Positions 1 to 10,938 of a stretch of DNA of 64,000 nucleotides are shown in pieces. The notes beneath the pieces are model-generated. The model saw only the letters and a program-made list of their open reading frames with translations. It had not been told where the DNA came from and did no database searches. The DNA is from Scedosporium boydii (taxonomy: Eukaryota; Ascomycota; Sordariomycetes; Microascales; Microascaceae). Position 1 is the stretch's first letter; each line of letters starts with the position of its first letter. The stretch covers positions 336,785-400,784 of the forward strand of contig NJFT01000008.1 of NCBI GenBank assembly GCA_002221725.1, in the 5' to 3' direction. Made by a program: the position numbers and the translations under genes.

Positions 1-244
1 CTTACACCAGCCAACTAGGCCTGTTCGTGTAGTCCAAAGACCTACCCAGCACTACGTTTACTATCTAGATCGGCTCTCAGAGATCCGACGTCAATAAGCG
101 ATTTCCCCTAGATAGACGAGACGATTCCTTCACACCGTGAATAAGAGTGGGCGGAATTATCATATACTCCACGAAGGCAAAGCGAAGTCGGGCTTCTTGG
201 GCCAGTTCTCGGGTCTATGGGAGGAATGCAGTTAGCTTTGGGTC
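1..244. other. Window edge, no gene seen
   Basis: Sequence downstream of the LETM1-like gene stop codon. Only short overlapping frames are present and none resembles a known protein, so it is most simply the 3' flank of that gene. Confidence 0.5.
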
Positions 245-1297
245 TCATATTGGGGCCGGAACCTTCTCGAACATGGTCATGTTGAAAAGCGGCGGCAATA
301 CTGACCTAGTTGTCAACAGAACCGCCATTCTCCGCCTTCGCTCGGTGGGTTCTTGTGCGTCAGTCAGCCGAAGCCACTGCTCAAGAAGGCGCCTTCGTTC
401 GTGTTCCTTCTTGCGATCATCGGCCTCCTCGAGGGAGGAGTCCAGGTCAATACCGCGCTCAGAGCACGCCCGCATCAACTCTTCCGTTGACAACTGGCTG
501 AGCTTGCCAGCCATGCGAAGCAGTGCATCATCTACTTCCAAAAATGCGACCTGAGATCGACCCCTGAGTTGCCAAAGACCGGGGGGTATCAAGCCCACGC
601 GGTCCCAGAGCGTGCTGACTAGATTTAGACTGCGTAGTATATGGACCTGTGCGACAGAAGCCTGGCGGACTCCATCGGGATTCTTCCATCCGAGCTCCTC
701 GAAAGCATGCTTGCGCCGAGCTACAGCTTTCTTTCTAGACTTTTCAAGATGCTGGGGCAGCCGGCAAGTATGGGGCATGATACCCTCGAAAGCATACGCG
801 ACCAGCGGCGTGAGCTCTTCGAAGAGCAAAACAACGAGGGCGAATATTGGAAGCCGTCCCATATCGTGCCTAACCCTCCATAGCAGTATCCAATCGGATC
901 TCGAAAACGCCCGAGGAATGTGGTAGGGCTTGAAGAAAGATGGACGGTCTTGGGTGGGCAAGGCTTCGACCTTGTTCTTGAGCAGTCTGCGGTTTACGAA
1001 CACGTTCTTCAGCCCGGTTTTGTAGAAGCCAACATACGCCTTGCCGAGCTTGAACAAATGGCTAAAGGTCCCATCGGACGGGTTCCGTATCGGGAGTTCG
1101 AGGGGAGGAGGGAGGGTCGTTCTTGGTGGGTTGATGCCATCGTCTGTGGTCAGGTCCGTTGTCTCTGGGGGTGTTGGAGAGCTCCGGGTCGAGAAGCGGC
1201 GAGCTCTTAATGGAAGCGAGTACAATGCGATGAATTGACTCGAATGCGCCGGGGTGAGAGGCTTGCGCAAGGCGCGCAGGCACAGATTGGCCTCCAT
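245..1297 (-). CDS. LETM1-like mitochondrial inner-membrane protein
   Basis: Uninterrupted 350-codon frame. The frame stays open above 1297, but ATG 1297 is the first true ATG; the upstream extension would need a TTG start. The N-terminus (about residues 1-45) is rich in Arg, Ser and Leu without acidic residues, as in a mitochondrial presequence. Residues about 85-110 (FYKTGLKNVFVNRRLLKN), a basic segment, one hydrophobic helix at about 147-168 containing FEELTPLVAY, and a soluble basic C-terminal half follow the order of the LETM1 ribosome-binding family (Mdm38/LETM1-domain proteins). Family members sit in the inner membrane and act in cation/proton homeostasis and in membrane insertion of mitochondrially encoded proteins. 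At 350 aa it is shorter than Mdm38 and has no EF-hand, so it is a LETM1-domain paralogue rather than clearly Mdm38 itself. It is divergent from the nucleoporin gene. Confidence 0.78.
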   Translation of the reverse strand: MEANLCLRALRKPLTPAHSSQFIALYSLPLRARRFSTRSSPTPPETTDLTTDDGINPPRTTLPPPLELPIRNPSDGTFSHLFKLGKAYVGFYKTGLKNVFVNRRLLKNKVEALPTQDRPSFFKPYHIPRAFSRSDWILLWRVRHDMGRLPIFALVVLLFEELTPLVAYAFEGIMPHTCRLPQHLEKSRKKAVARRKHAFEELGWKNPDGVRQASVAQVHILRSLNLVSTLWDRVGLIPPGLWQLRGRSQVAFLEVDDALLRMAGKLSQLSTEELMRACSERGIDLDSSLEEADDRKKEHERRRLLEQWLRLTDAQEPTERRRRMAVLLTTRSVLPPLFNMTMFEKVPAPI

Positions 1298-2213
1298 CAA
1301 CCTGGCTTCTCTTATCTGGGACAACCAGATGCAGTTCCGTCCTCGATCGTAGCCTGGCGAGTGGTGTCTGCACTAACCGAAGATGTACGAAGCCAACCAT
1401 CCACGAAGCAGGAAAAGAAAAAAAAAAACCTTGAGCAGTTACAAATGGAGACAGTGTGAGAAAGTCGATAATCATGCACGGGAATCCGTGTTTATACGTT
1501 TTTCATACTGTAAGTTTTCACTTTCTTGTGGAATTCTGCAGCTCCCGACCTCAGGTATCTCTGAGAGCTAACTGTTACCAAAAATGTACATATACTAATC
1601 CTACGCTATTTTTAGCTTGCCCGAACGAAGCCAGGACCCTGAACAATAGTATTGATACCCATGTGGTATTATGCCACCATAGCAGTCCCTCTTCTGCGAA
1701 AGCATTGGTTGTACCTTCCTCCTCTCCTCTGCAGTCTGCACGCCGTCACCAGATGGCCACCTTCCTCGCCCAGGCGCCCACACGCTTAAAAAAATATTAT
1801 CCCCTTCCCCCTTGTCTGGCCTAAAAACCACAGCGTTGCCCCAAGCACAACAAGGACCGAAAAAAAAAGCTCCCTTCGGACTTTGTTGATTCGAGACCAA
1901 CAACCACATCGCCATCACGAAATCCATCCTCTTTTTCTCCCATTCTCTTCTTATCGTTCCTTAGTTCCCGAATTACTTTTTTAATTTCTTACTCCGACGT
2001 TTCTAGACCATACCCGCGATTGAAATCCGTCGCCTTCGAGGACTTCCCCCTCCTCAATCATCGCCACATCTGTCTGTCGGGACTCTTCGATCATCATCAT
2101 TGTCGACGGGCCATTCGAGACGTGGTCGTCGCCACCCCATCGCGGCTCGCTCGGGCTCCGCAACGTCTTCTCCGATAAACGCGTCCAGTTCACGCTCCTT
2201 TTCCATCGAAAAC
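1298..2213. promoter_or_regulatory. Divergent promoter between LETM1-like gene and nucleoporin gene
   Basis: Gene-free 0.9 kb. The right half is C/T-rich on the + strand with several A-tracts, typical of fungal 5' leaders. In the nucleoporin frame a TAG stop lies at 2004 and no ATG occurs between it and ATG 2214. I see no convincing TATA box. Confidence 0.45.
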
Positions 2214-5200
2214 ATGGATAAAGTCAATGGCACGCCCAGGGCCCACAGGCCAGTGGGCTTCGCGAACCGCGCGTACGAGTCGCCTTTGGTGGGCAATAGG
2301 CGCTTCGGCACGCCAACTGCATCCTCGTCGCGCAAGCCCTTTAACGGGAACTCCCTTTCTGCTAGCACCATGAGTCAAAAGAACTTCAACGACGTTCGGA
2401 ACATTTTTCAGACATCGAGTCTCGGGACAAGCACTGGCCCGCGCTTCGATCCCTCCATCCCCACCACTACACGCCGCAAGATTTTCGCGCCCGCCGCGAC
2501 TCCCGACTCGAAGAAGATATTCCGTGACTCGACGACAAAGGCTACTCCCCGCCGAATGATGGCCGGAACCTCCTCCTCCGAGCTCTTCAAGATGGTTATC
2601 CCTTCGCCTCCGCGCGAACTCACAGGCGCCGCTCTGACAAAGGAAGTGCCCAAGGATCTGGATCAACACGGCTCCGTGTTTGCTGACCAGTATCTCGCGC
2701 ACCTTTGCCCCAAGGAGTTTGACGATTTGCAAAGGCGCCAGTTCTTCTGTATTCTTGATCTCCGACGGCTCAAGCATGCCGCCGATGAGATCTTCGCGAA
2801 GAAGGACTGGAAGCTGAACATCATGAACTTCGCCAAAGAGTTCGAGAAGAGCAGGAGTCTTATCATGCTACGCTATGGCCTCTATGAGTTCAAGAACGTA
2901 CGACCGTCTGCAGAAGTCCTCCGAAAATGGAGAGCCGCACATGGCCTTCACGACGATGACGATGCCGCTAGTCGCCCTCAACCTGCCAAACCTTCCAACA
3001 AGCGCAAGGCGGATGATGATCTTGACCACGGCGTAAGCGCGACCATGGAGTCGGCGGGCAATAAGCGACGTGCCATGGATAAGGAAGCCGACTCGGAACA
3101 GGCCGACGCTCTTTTCACGAATAAGCGGAAGGCCTCTCTCAGCGGCGAGAGCCAACAGGCTTCTAAGCAGCAAAAGACCACACCGTCCCTTACGAAGTCA
3201 GTCTTTGAGAAGATCGCATCGAAGCCAGGCACTTTCGCCGCTCCTTCGATTACTCCGGCAACACCCAAACCCGCCGCTGCGAAGCCATCTCTCCTCGCGG
3301 CTCCTTCCGGAGACAGCAACCTCGCTCGCTCCGTCCTCGATAAGAGTGTGTCGGGCACCGCGTCGGGAAACATATTTGGCTATCTGTCTGATGCTAGCTC
3401 GGCGAAGAACAGCGGTGTTGATGCCGATGCCGAGAGCGAGACGGAATCCGAGGCCGATGAGGATAGTCAAGAAGCTGGTAGCGGTACTACCATCGCAAAG
3501 TCGCAGGCTCCCTCGGCTGCAATCAATTCCTTCGCTTCCAAGACCTCTAGCATTAGCGGGTTTGCCACAGGAGCATCGAGCACGACCTCGGAGGCTCGAG
3601 AGACTACCCCCGGTCGCAGTCTCTTTGATCGCGTGACTAAGGGATCTGATGGACAGCCACTACGCGTCACAGATGACGAAGAGCCTGAGAAGGAGCCGAC
3701 CCCTGAGGTCGCCCCAGCTCCTCAGGCTGCTCTCAGCGCTGCCAAGGACCTACCCGCGAACAAGACCTGGACGCCCAATTCACCACTCAAGTTCGCGCCT
3801 CAGCCCGCGCAAGGCGCCTCGCTCTTCGGGAATGCTCCTACGCCTTCGAGCTCCCTCTTCGCGGCTAAACCGAGCCAACCTACCTCTAGCATCTTTGGCG
3901 CTCCTAAGCCCGCAAAGCCTGAGGATAAGGCCCAAGACGTTAGCGACGTAGATAAGTCGGGCGGAGAGTCGGATAAAGAGAATGTTTCGCAGCCTGCCAC
4001 CAAGGCGCTAGCCGCTCCATTCGACTTGTCAAAGTCAACTACCGGCGCACAACCCTCTCCAACCTCGGTATTCAAGCCTGCTCCCTCTGAGCTCTCCAAG
4101 CCTACGACCACACTGGAGGTGAAGGCTCCTGCTAAGGCGGATGAAGCTCAGAAGTCAACCGAAGCTGCCCCAAGCTCCGCATCGAGCATCTTTGGCGCTA
4201 AGAGCCAGGGCGCGACGAATATGTTTGCCTCACAGGCGCAGACTTCCACTACGGCTGCCTCACCGTTCCAGTCATCGACGTTGTTCGGTGCAAAACCCGC
4301 CGAGCCTGCCCCCACTGCCGAAGCACCCAAGCCGAGTAGCCTCTTCGGAGCTCCTTCAAAGGCTCCTGAGTCGGCTGCCGCCGAGACTCCTAAGCCGCTC
4401 TTTGGTGCCACTAGCACGGCCGCCACTGAAGCTCCTAAGACGAGTAGCCTGTTCGGCAACAGCGCAAAGCCTGCACCTAGCAGCCTCTTCAGCACCTCAT
4501 CTGGAGCCGGCAATCTCTTCGGCTCGTCGCAGGGTCAACCTACTGGAACACCTACCTTCTCCTTTGGGGCTAGCACGACCACCCCCGCTGCTCCAATCGG
4601 TAATGAAACACCGAAGCCTAAGATTGATAAGGCGACGGCTGGAAATGCTCTCTTCGGTAGCCCCATGAAGCAGGACGGACCCTCGCCCGGCAAGAGAGGA
4701 TTCGGCGATGCTATGCAAGAAGACAACCCCTCGCCCGTGAAGAAGCCATTTGGCGCGAACGCGGCTCCTTCGCTCTTCGGTGCGTCCCAAGGCCCCGCCG
4801 GGTCGACGAATGGCAACGGCACGCCGCTTTTCAACTTCGGTGGAACCCCGGCTGCTTCCAATGCCAGCGCGCCATCTCTTTTCGGTGCAAGCTCCACACC
4901 TGCTGCTGGTGGTATGAATTTCAACTTCACGCCCGGTGGACAAACTAGCTCGGGAAGCACTGGTTTCCAGTTTGGTGCGGACAAGCCAGCCGCGCCCTCA
5001 TCTGGTGGCATGTTCAACTTTGGCGGATCGACTCCTAGCCAGCCGGCGACCAGTGGAGGATTTGTGTTTGGTGGTGCCAGCAACACGATCGCTGCTCCTG
5101 CCCAAGCTTCGCCTAGCGGAAACCAGGGTGGCGCAAACCCCTTCGCCTTCAGCGGCACCCCCGCGGCATCCACGCCGTCGGGTCGTCCGATCAAAAAGCC

Positions 5201-6146
5201 TAACTTCGCGGCAACAAAGGCGAGAGCGCGTATGGGAGGCTCACCCGCACCACAAGCTCCTATGTTTGGTGGTAACCAGGCCAATTCTCCCGCGCCACTC
5301 TCGGCACCCACGTTCAATTTCACGGCTGCTTCGCCACAACCCCAACAAAACCTGTTTGGAGGTAACGCTAATGGATCTTCGGCCCCCTTGTTCTCGGGAC
5401 TTCAAGCACCACCCGCCGGCGCGTCCACGAACGGCACTAGTATGTTCAGCTTTGGCACTCACTGATAATGTGACCGTGCTAACCCGAGTTACTCTCTCGC
5501 TTCAGATTCTCCCTTCAACTTTGGTGGAGCTTCCAGCCTGGCAACTACCCCGGCCACTGGTACTCCTGAGCCTACAGCGGATTCGGATACTGCAGGAAGC
5601 AGCACTGCCACTGGTGCTGCTGCTGCTGCTGCTGCTCCTCCTACTGCTACCGCTACTGCCACTACTAAACCAACGACTACCACGGATACTGCCCCGGCTG
5701 ATGGGGATGCCGAGCCGCGGCAGGAGCAAATCAACCTGGTGGAGGGCGGACCTGGCGAGGAAGACGAGACGGTTGTGCATGATGTGCGAGCAAAGATTAT
5801 GAAGTTTGAGCCTCCCGGCAAGGGGGAGTCGGAGGACGGTGAAGAGAAGAAGGCGAAGAGCCCCTGGTCAACTAAGGGTGTCGGACCTCTTCGTCTCCTG
5901 AAGCACAAGACTACAGGAGCTGTACGAGTATTGTTGAGACGTGAGCCGACGGGCCAGGTCGCGTTAAACCGCGTGGTACTACCCGATTTCAACTACAAGG
6001 CCGAGGAGAAGTATGTCAAGCTTACCACCTCCAACGACGCGGGCTCCGGCCTGGAGACTTGGATGGTGCAGGTGAAGACGAAGGACCTCGCCAAGGCACT
6101 TGCGGAAGCTCTGGAGAAGCACAAGTCAGCGAACAAGAAGAATTAG
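2214..6146 (+). CDS. NUP2: FG-repeat nucleoporin with C-terminal Ran-binding domain (Nup2/Nup50 type)
   Basis: Two exons, 2214-5439 and 5506-6146. The 66-nt intron has a GTATGT donor, a GCTAAC branch point and a TTCAG acceptor; the joined frame encodes 1288 aa. ATG 2214 (context AAAACATGG) is chosen because the 38 open codons upstream contain no ATG. Order of parts: Ser/Arg-rich N-terminus; a predicted helical block at about residues 145-235 (FADQYLAHLCPKEFDDLQRR and onward); three short basic NKRK/NKRR clusters (likely nuclear localisation or importin-alpha contacts); a long Ser/Thr/Pro/Ala region with about twenty FG motifs (SLFGA, FNFGG types); a run of seven alanines; and a RanBP1-type domain over the last ~130 residues (VRAKIMKFE, GPLRLLKHK, VRVLLRRE). 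Nup2/Nup50 proteins work on the nuclear basket side of the pore, in importin-alpha recycling with Ran-GTP. Assignment is by architecture, not a database search. Confidence 0.9.
5440..5505 (+). other. Intron of the Nup2-like gene
   Basis: GTATGT donor, GCTAACC branch region and CTTCAG acceptor. Splicing removes an in-frame TGA and restores the FG-repeat frame into the Ran-binding domain (phase 1). Confidence 0.9.
5616..5636 (+). repeat. (GCT)7 coding microsatellite
   Basis: Seven perfect GCT triplets encode seven alanines in the linker between the FG repeats and the Ran-binding domain. It is followed by imperfect CCT/ACT/GCT triplets coding for Pro/Thr/Ala. A likely length-variable site. Confidence 0.85.
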
Positions 6147-8010
6147 AGTAGGGCCATGGTCTTTTATTACATCTTCGGTTTTTCTATTGCGTCCTTTTTT
6201 TTATTTTTTATTTTTATTTTTTTTTTTTTTCATGCCCCTCGTTTTCGGAGTTTTTTTTTTTTTTTCCCGCTTTACCATTGAAGCCGTGATGGACGGGCAG
6301 CATTGAAGTCCTATATTTCTTACTCTGTTAAAGTATACATTATCATGCGGCAGCGGCAGAAAGGAAAACATGCGGTTGAACAGCAGGAGCGCGGAAGCAG
6401 AAGCAGGAGCAGAGCAGCAGCAGCAGCATCAGTTTCCCCCTAAAAATAGGTGTTTGGTCAAAAACTTGTTACACTACACGCATCACATCATCATACCAAT
6501 ATTCCCCAGCATTTTTATCCACAGCACAACAGCACAGCAGAACGAACACATGGCACCGGCGTTTTCTTTTTTGTCCCTTTTTTGTCGATTTGTCGATTTG
6601 TCGACTTGATTCCTCCCGTTCCTGCTCGCCCTCACTTTCAACATAAAAGAGCATTTCTCCTGCCCCCTTTTTTCTGATATTTTACGCCCGACACCCCGCG
6701 TCCGTCTGGGTTCCTTATCTCCTTTAATACATGGCATGTTACGTTTGAAAAATATATTCGATTCCTAGTCTTCTCCGTTAAAAATGTGTGTCCTTTTTTT
6801 GCATTGGATCGTGGCAACAGAATGAAGCAAGCCAAGGGCCGACAGATTGTTTTGCCTATCAAAGAGAACCGAACGGGCGGGGGTACTGTAGTCTCCTGAG
6901 ATAGCAATCGATGCCCTTTATCACCAACTCCAGCAACAGGTCGTCCAATTCAGACCACCGGCCTTCCAACCCATAAAGGAAATAGTAACACACACACGAG
7001 AGCAGCTCTTCCTTGGACTCGCCGTTCGATGAAGGGGGGCAATCGTCTCAGACCCGGAAACCCAATAATCAAAGAGTCGGTCGAGTCAGACCACGACCAA
7101 GAAACCAGAAGAGTCGAGCTGAGACTGTACGAAGTTTTGACCATATGGGACCCATGCTTATAAGAACTTGTATCGAGAAGGAAATGGGTGGTTCTTATTT
7201 TCGTTTCGATGGCCAAGATATCATACAAGCAAGCGTCCTAGAGACTTCCCCAAGCTCGAAGAAAGTAGAACAACCAAACATTCAACGTTGAGACCAAGAG
7301 AAGGAAGGAACTCCTCCCTCCCTCCGCCCCTTCCCCAACCACATACTCCACCGCCAGCTCACCCACCTAGGCTTTATATACCACTCCAAGCCCAAAGTTT
7401 CCAGCCGAGCAGCACTGCAGGGTGCACTCGGGGATGGCGTCCCCAAACTTGCTCAATGGTTGTCAGCAAAAACTGCGGTTTTTCGTAGCCTCGGAATCGT
7501 CGAAGTTCGACGCCCGGGGTGGGCTTTTTGCTTTTTTTCTTTTTTTCTTTTTTGTCTTCAAAATTTCCACGCCGAGGATAGGAATCCAACCAGAAGATAC
7601 CCTGGTTAAACCACACATTGTGGCCCCGCCAAAGAAGGCTCCCTAGCCAGAGTCCGTCACCTTGCAGGGTTGAAAGGAACGAGGACCATGCACTTGGAAC
7701 CAAACTCGGAGAGGCGCCCGAAACTTATAGGACAGAAGAAGAACGTCAAATTCATTATCTAGAACCAGTCTTAGTCGCTAAAAATCAATATCCCCATTCT
7801 GCCTGCAACGCCACGTAAACAGCCAAATATGAACCAGCTCGCTAATAGTTGTGACAATAATACAAGGATTCCTCCGTAGATGGGGCGGCGAGCTTAGACA
7901 GCTTGAGCCTTCCCAATTTTCCTTCCTCGATACCAGAGAGTGAGGGGGTATGTCAAGTAGTTTCTTTACCTCCTCCACATCAAATCGGCCCAAGTTCGAC
8001 AACATTCGCT
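6147..8010. other. Intergenic region between convergent genes
   Basis: 1.9 kb between the 3' ends of the nucleoporin gene (+) and the PY-motif membrane protein gene (-). It holds long T-tracts just after the nucleoporin stop (about 6186-6266), a CAGCAGCAGCAG run at 6415-6426 and further T-tracts near 7530-7560. Open frames are short and unlike any known family. Nothing else recognised. Confidence 0.5.
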
Positions 8011-8559
8011 CTAAGCGTATCGCGTAAACGCAGGCGGGGGAGCTCGCACGCCCTCGCCAGCCTCAGCCTGCGCCGGACTATATTCCGGCGGCCGAGTCGC
8101 TGGTATCCCTCCCGCGTCTTCCGCTTGGCCCCTCCCCATATTCTGCAACTCCACATCCTCGTCGTCTTTCTTGGCAGCCGGCTTATACGGCGGTGGCGCC
8201 TCCCCAAACTCGTTCAACCCTTCAACGTCGGTCCTTTCGGCGGCAGCTCTAATGCCGACCCACCGCCTCGCCCTACCGGGCCGCGTAGTCGGAGCGTCGT
8301 AGTCATCTGAGCCGCCCTCCAAATCCATTCTGTTCCGCGGGCGGCGGCCAGTTCTCCCCCCACCTCCGTTGCGACCCGCCGTGTGGGCCTCGGCGAAGCG
8401 GCGGACCGCGCGACGACGGCGCATCTGGATTATAATTGCGCATATGGCGATGAGGATGAAGAGGATGAGGGGGGTTATGATCCATGTGTAGGGATTGTTG
8501 GTGAAGGACTTGTTGTTGTCGTCGTTGTCAATATCGGTATCTGTGGACGGGGAAGACAT
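8011..8559 (-). CDS. Single-pass membrane protein with two PY motifs
   Basis: 182-aa intronless frame. An acidic, Asn-rich N-terminus without a signal peptide (residues 1-24) is followed by one strong hydrophobic helix at 26-46 and an Arg cluster (QMRRRRAVRR). By the positive-inside rule this suggests an N-out/C-in single-pass protein. The cytosolic tail is disordered and carries PPPY at about 122-125 and PPEY at about 157-160. PPxY-type motifs bind WW domains of Rsp5/NEDD4 ubiquitin ligases, so a role as a ligase adaptor or a self-ubiquitylated membrane protein is inferred. Similar small PY-bearing adaptors exist in fungi, but I cannot name an orthologue. Confidence 0.75.
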   Translation of the reverse strand: MSSPSTDTDIDNDDNNKSFTNNPYTWIITPLILFILIAICAIIIQMRRRRAVRRFAEAHTAGRNGGGGRTGRRPRNRMDLEGGSDDYDAPTTRPGRARRWVGIRAAAERTDVEGLNEFGEAPPPYKPAAKKDDEDVELQNMGRGQAEDAGGIPATRPPEYSPAQAEAGEGVRAPPPAFTRYA

Positions 8560-10938
8560 GTTGGTTCGGCTCCGTATTTGTATGTAGTGATGGGGGTATT
8601 ATAGGGTTTTCTTCTTATTCGTTCGCTTCTTGTTCGTGTCGCTTTCGGCGTCGTCGATGGCTTTGGCTCTGGGCTAGGGCGCCTAGCAAGATGGGGAATG
8701 GAGATTTCGGAGATCGTTCGGGAGTCTGGTGATGAACGAACGCTTGCGGCGGGAGACGGAGGTTGAATTAAGTTGTAGGTGTACGCCTTTAAAAGTCAAT
8801 CGGCGTGTTTGGAATAAAGAAATCGTCTTCTGTGCCTTTCCTGGAGTTGTTCCAGGCCTAAATCGTGAACGGCCACGTTGTCCAGCCTGGTCGTGCCCTC
8901 CTTCGACAACTGGCGTATTTAGCTCCCGTCGGATCCGGAGGGGCGACAGCTCGTCGTAAGCTCGGTGTCGTAGTCGTCGCAGTCGTAATGTAATGGAGGG
9001 GAAGAAAAATAATCACAGCGCTCGTCGCTAGGCACAGGGCAGGGAATTGAATGGAAATAAAGGAGCTAAATTATCGAAGGGAATTCCACAGAAAAAGAAA
9101 TGTCGAGGGCTTCGAATTAAGATGTCGTAAGGTGTCGTGTGAGGAGGCAAGTTGCATCAGAATCCACGTCCACGAGCGAGAGAGTTTCTTCCTAGTGAGG
9201 TTGGTGTGGGTGGCTGGAGCAAGTGATACGCTTCAAATCCAACCTTAGCCCACAACACTGTCGGATTTGGATTCGGAGGGACAGATGCCTGTTCTGCCCC
9301 CCAAAATGCCTGATATCTGCCACCTTTCTTTCCACACCTCTTTAATTCGGAGAACGGCAGGGGAAGCAAAAAATAATGACTCTGGTTGAGGTATAGTAAA
9401 TCCCCTAGAACCTACGAATGGGAAAGAGTCGCTCGTGTCGGCACGGAAAGAGACCACGTCAAGCGAAGCAAGAGAGAGGCGGAATTTAAACTCGGGAGAA
9501 ACTAAGAAAATAGTTGCAATATTAAAGCGCGGGAAGGCGACATCAACCCAGAGATCCAGAGATGGGGCAGGCACGGCCACCGCGGAAGGTGCAATTGCGG
9601 CTGGTAAGAATGTTGAGGCAAGTGTGCGCTTGCGCGGGGACTTGGATCAAGAGGAAGGAAAGACCGAATACTGGGACGATCTCGAAACGAAACGTTGACA
9701 GGCTGTATTATGATCATCTGGACCCTCAAGGGTTGGCAAAGGGGGGTGAAAGTCAAGATGGGACAGATTGATGGGATCTGAAACTCTCGAAAACCATATC
9801 TTGGCCCCCCATACGGGTATTCTGGCACATTGAAAGCCCCTCCATGTTGCCACAGCTTTTTATTTTTACACTTTCGTCGATGACGACAAGACATGAAATG
9901 TAAGAATGTAACCTCTGCGGTGCGGGCTTCATCAAGATACTTCTGTCCATCTCCAAAATTCTGGCAATTTCCAAAACTGCCAGGGACAGGATCCCACTGC
10001 GTTCGTGAGCAATCGTTGCGCGACGCAATCTTGCCCTTTTTCTGCAAACGAGATTCCAGTAAAACATGTCTCGCGAAGACTGCTCCGCTCTTGTCCACGT
10101 CATGGTTCCCCCTTTGTCCTAGCATCCTTCCCTCCACGGCAGCCTGGCTGTCCACATACGACATCGTATGAAGTCATGGAGGCTCGCCTCGTAATACAAC
10201 AGCACATGTTTCGGTACACACGGCACCAGGCCTTGACAGCATCTCACTGCACGCCCAAAATATAGTTTGGCTGGGAGCTCACCAGCAGGTTAGTGTGCCT
10301 TTCCCCAACAGGACGGCCTTCTTGCTGCCGGTATCCACAATTTCGTACGATTAAACTCCGAGCTCACTGCCAAAACGGTCATGCGCTAGCTATATTTGTC
10401 CCAAGAGTTGCCGGCGCCATCGCCAATTTACCGGCATTGTAATCTAGTTTACTAGATTACGAAGGAAAAACACGAGAGATGATCTTTTCTTTTCAATTGC
10501 ATGGTTGTTTCCAAGAATCCAGTTCGTACAGTTTCTCCTTCGTCTCAGCCGCATGGCCCTGCCCCTTAATTCCGCGATAAGCTCAATGTGCTACGTGTTA
10601 CGTTGTCGGTGACAAAATCAGCCGATGCTCGCGAGACATCCACTAAAAAACCGGCGCGGGGAGGGTTTCAACTGCGAACAATGGCGCCGTCAACTCTCAA
10701 CGCTCTGCCAGTTTCGGCGCCATTACTAGACCGACATTTCGCAATCTCAATACTTCGTCACAGGATGTCTGTGTAGCTTCTGCCTCTCTAAATGTAGGTG
10801 ATATTTCCTATCTCCAATAGAGACAAACAAGGCATTCCCCCCGGGGTACTATCGACCCGATTGCTCCTATCCTTCATGCGACCCAATTCGTATAACTCTC
10901 ATAACTATTTTCAAAATGCATGCTTCCCGATAAATCAT
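8560..10938. other. Intergenic region, no gene seen
   Basis: 2.4 kb upstream of the PY-motif gene and downstream of the aldolase gene. Several frames of 60-220 codons exist, but none has recognisable domains and none joins at plausible splice sites into a known protein. A repeated segment CTAGATTACGAAGG-like palindromic stretch near 10440-10460 (TAATCTAGTTTACTAGATTA) is the only structure noticed. Confidence 0.4.

Noticed and set aside
2100..2213. N-terminal extension of the Nup2-like frame
   Set aside because: The frame is open but begins at TTG, has no ATG, and an in-frame stop lies at 2004; ATG 2214 has good context.
3070..5323. Several long frames on both strands inside the nucleoporin gene
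   Set aside because: Low-complexity composition and full overlap with the FG-repeat coding frame show they are shadows.
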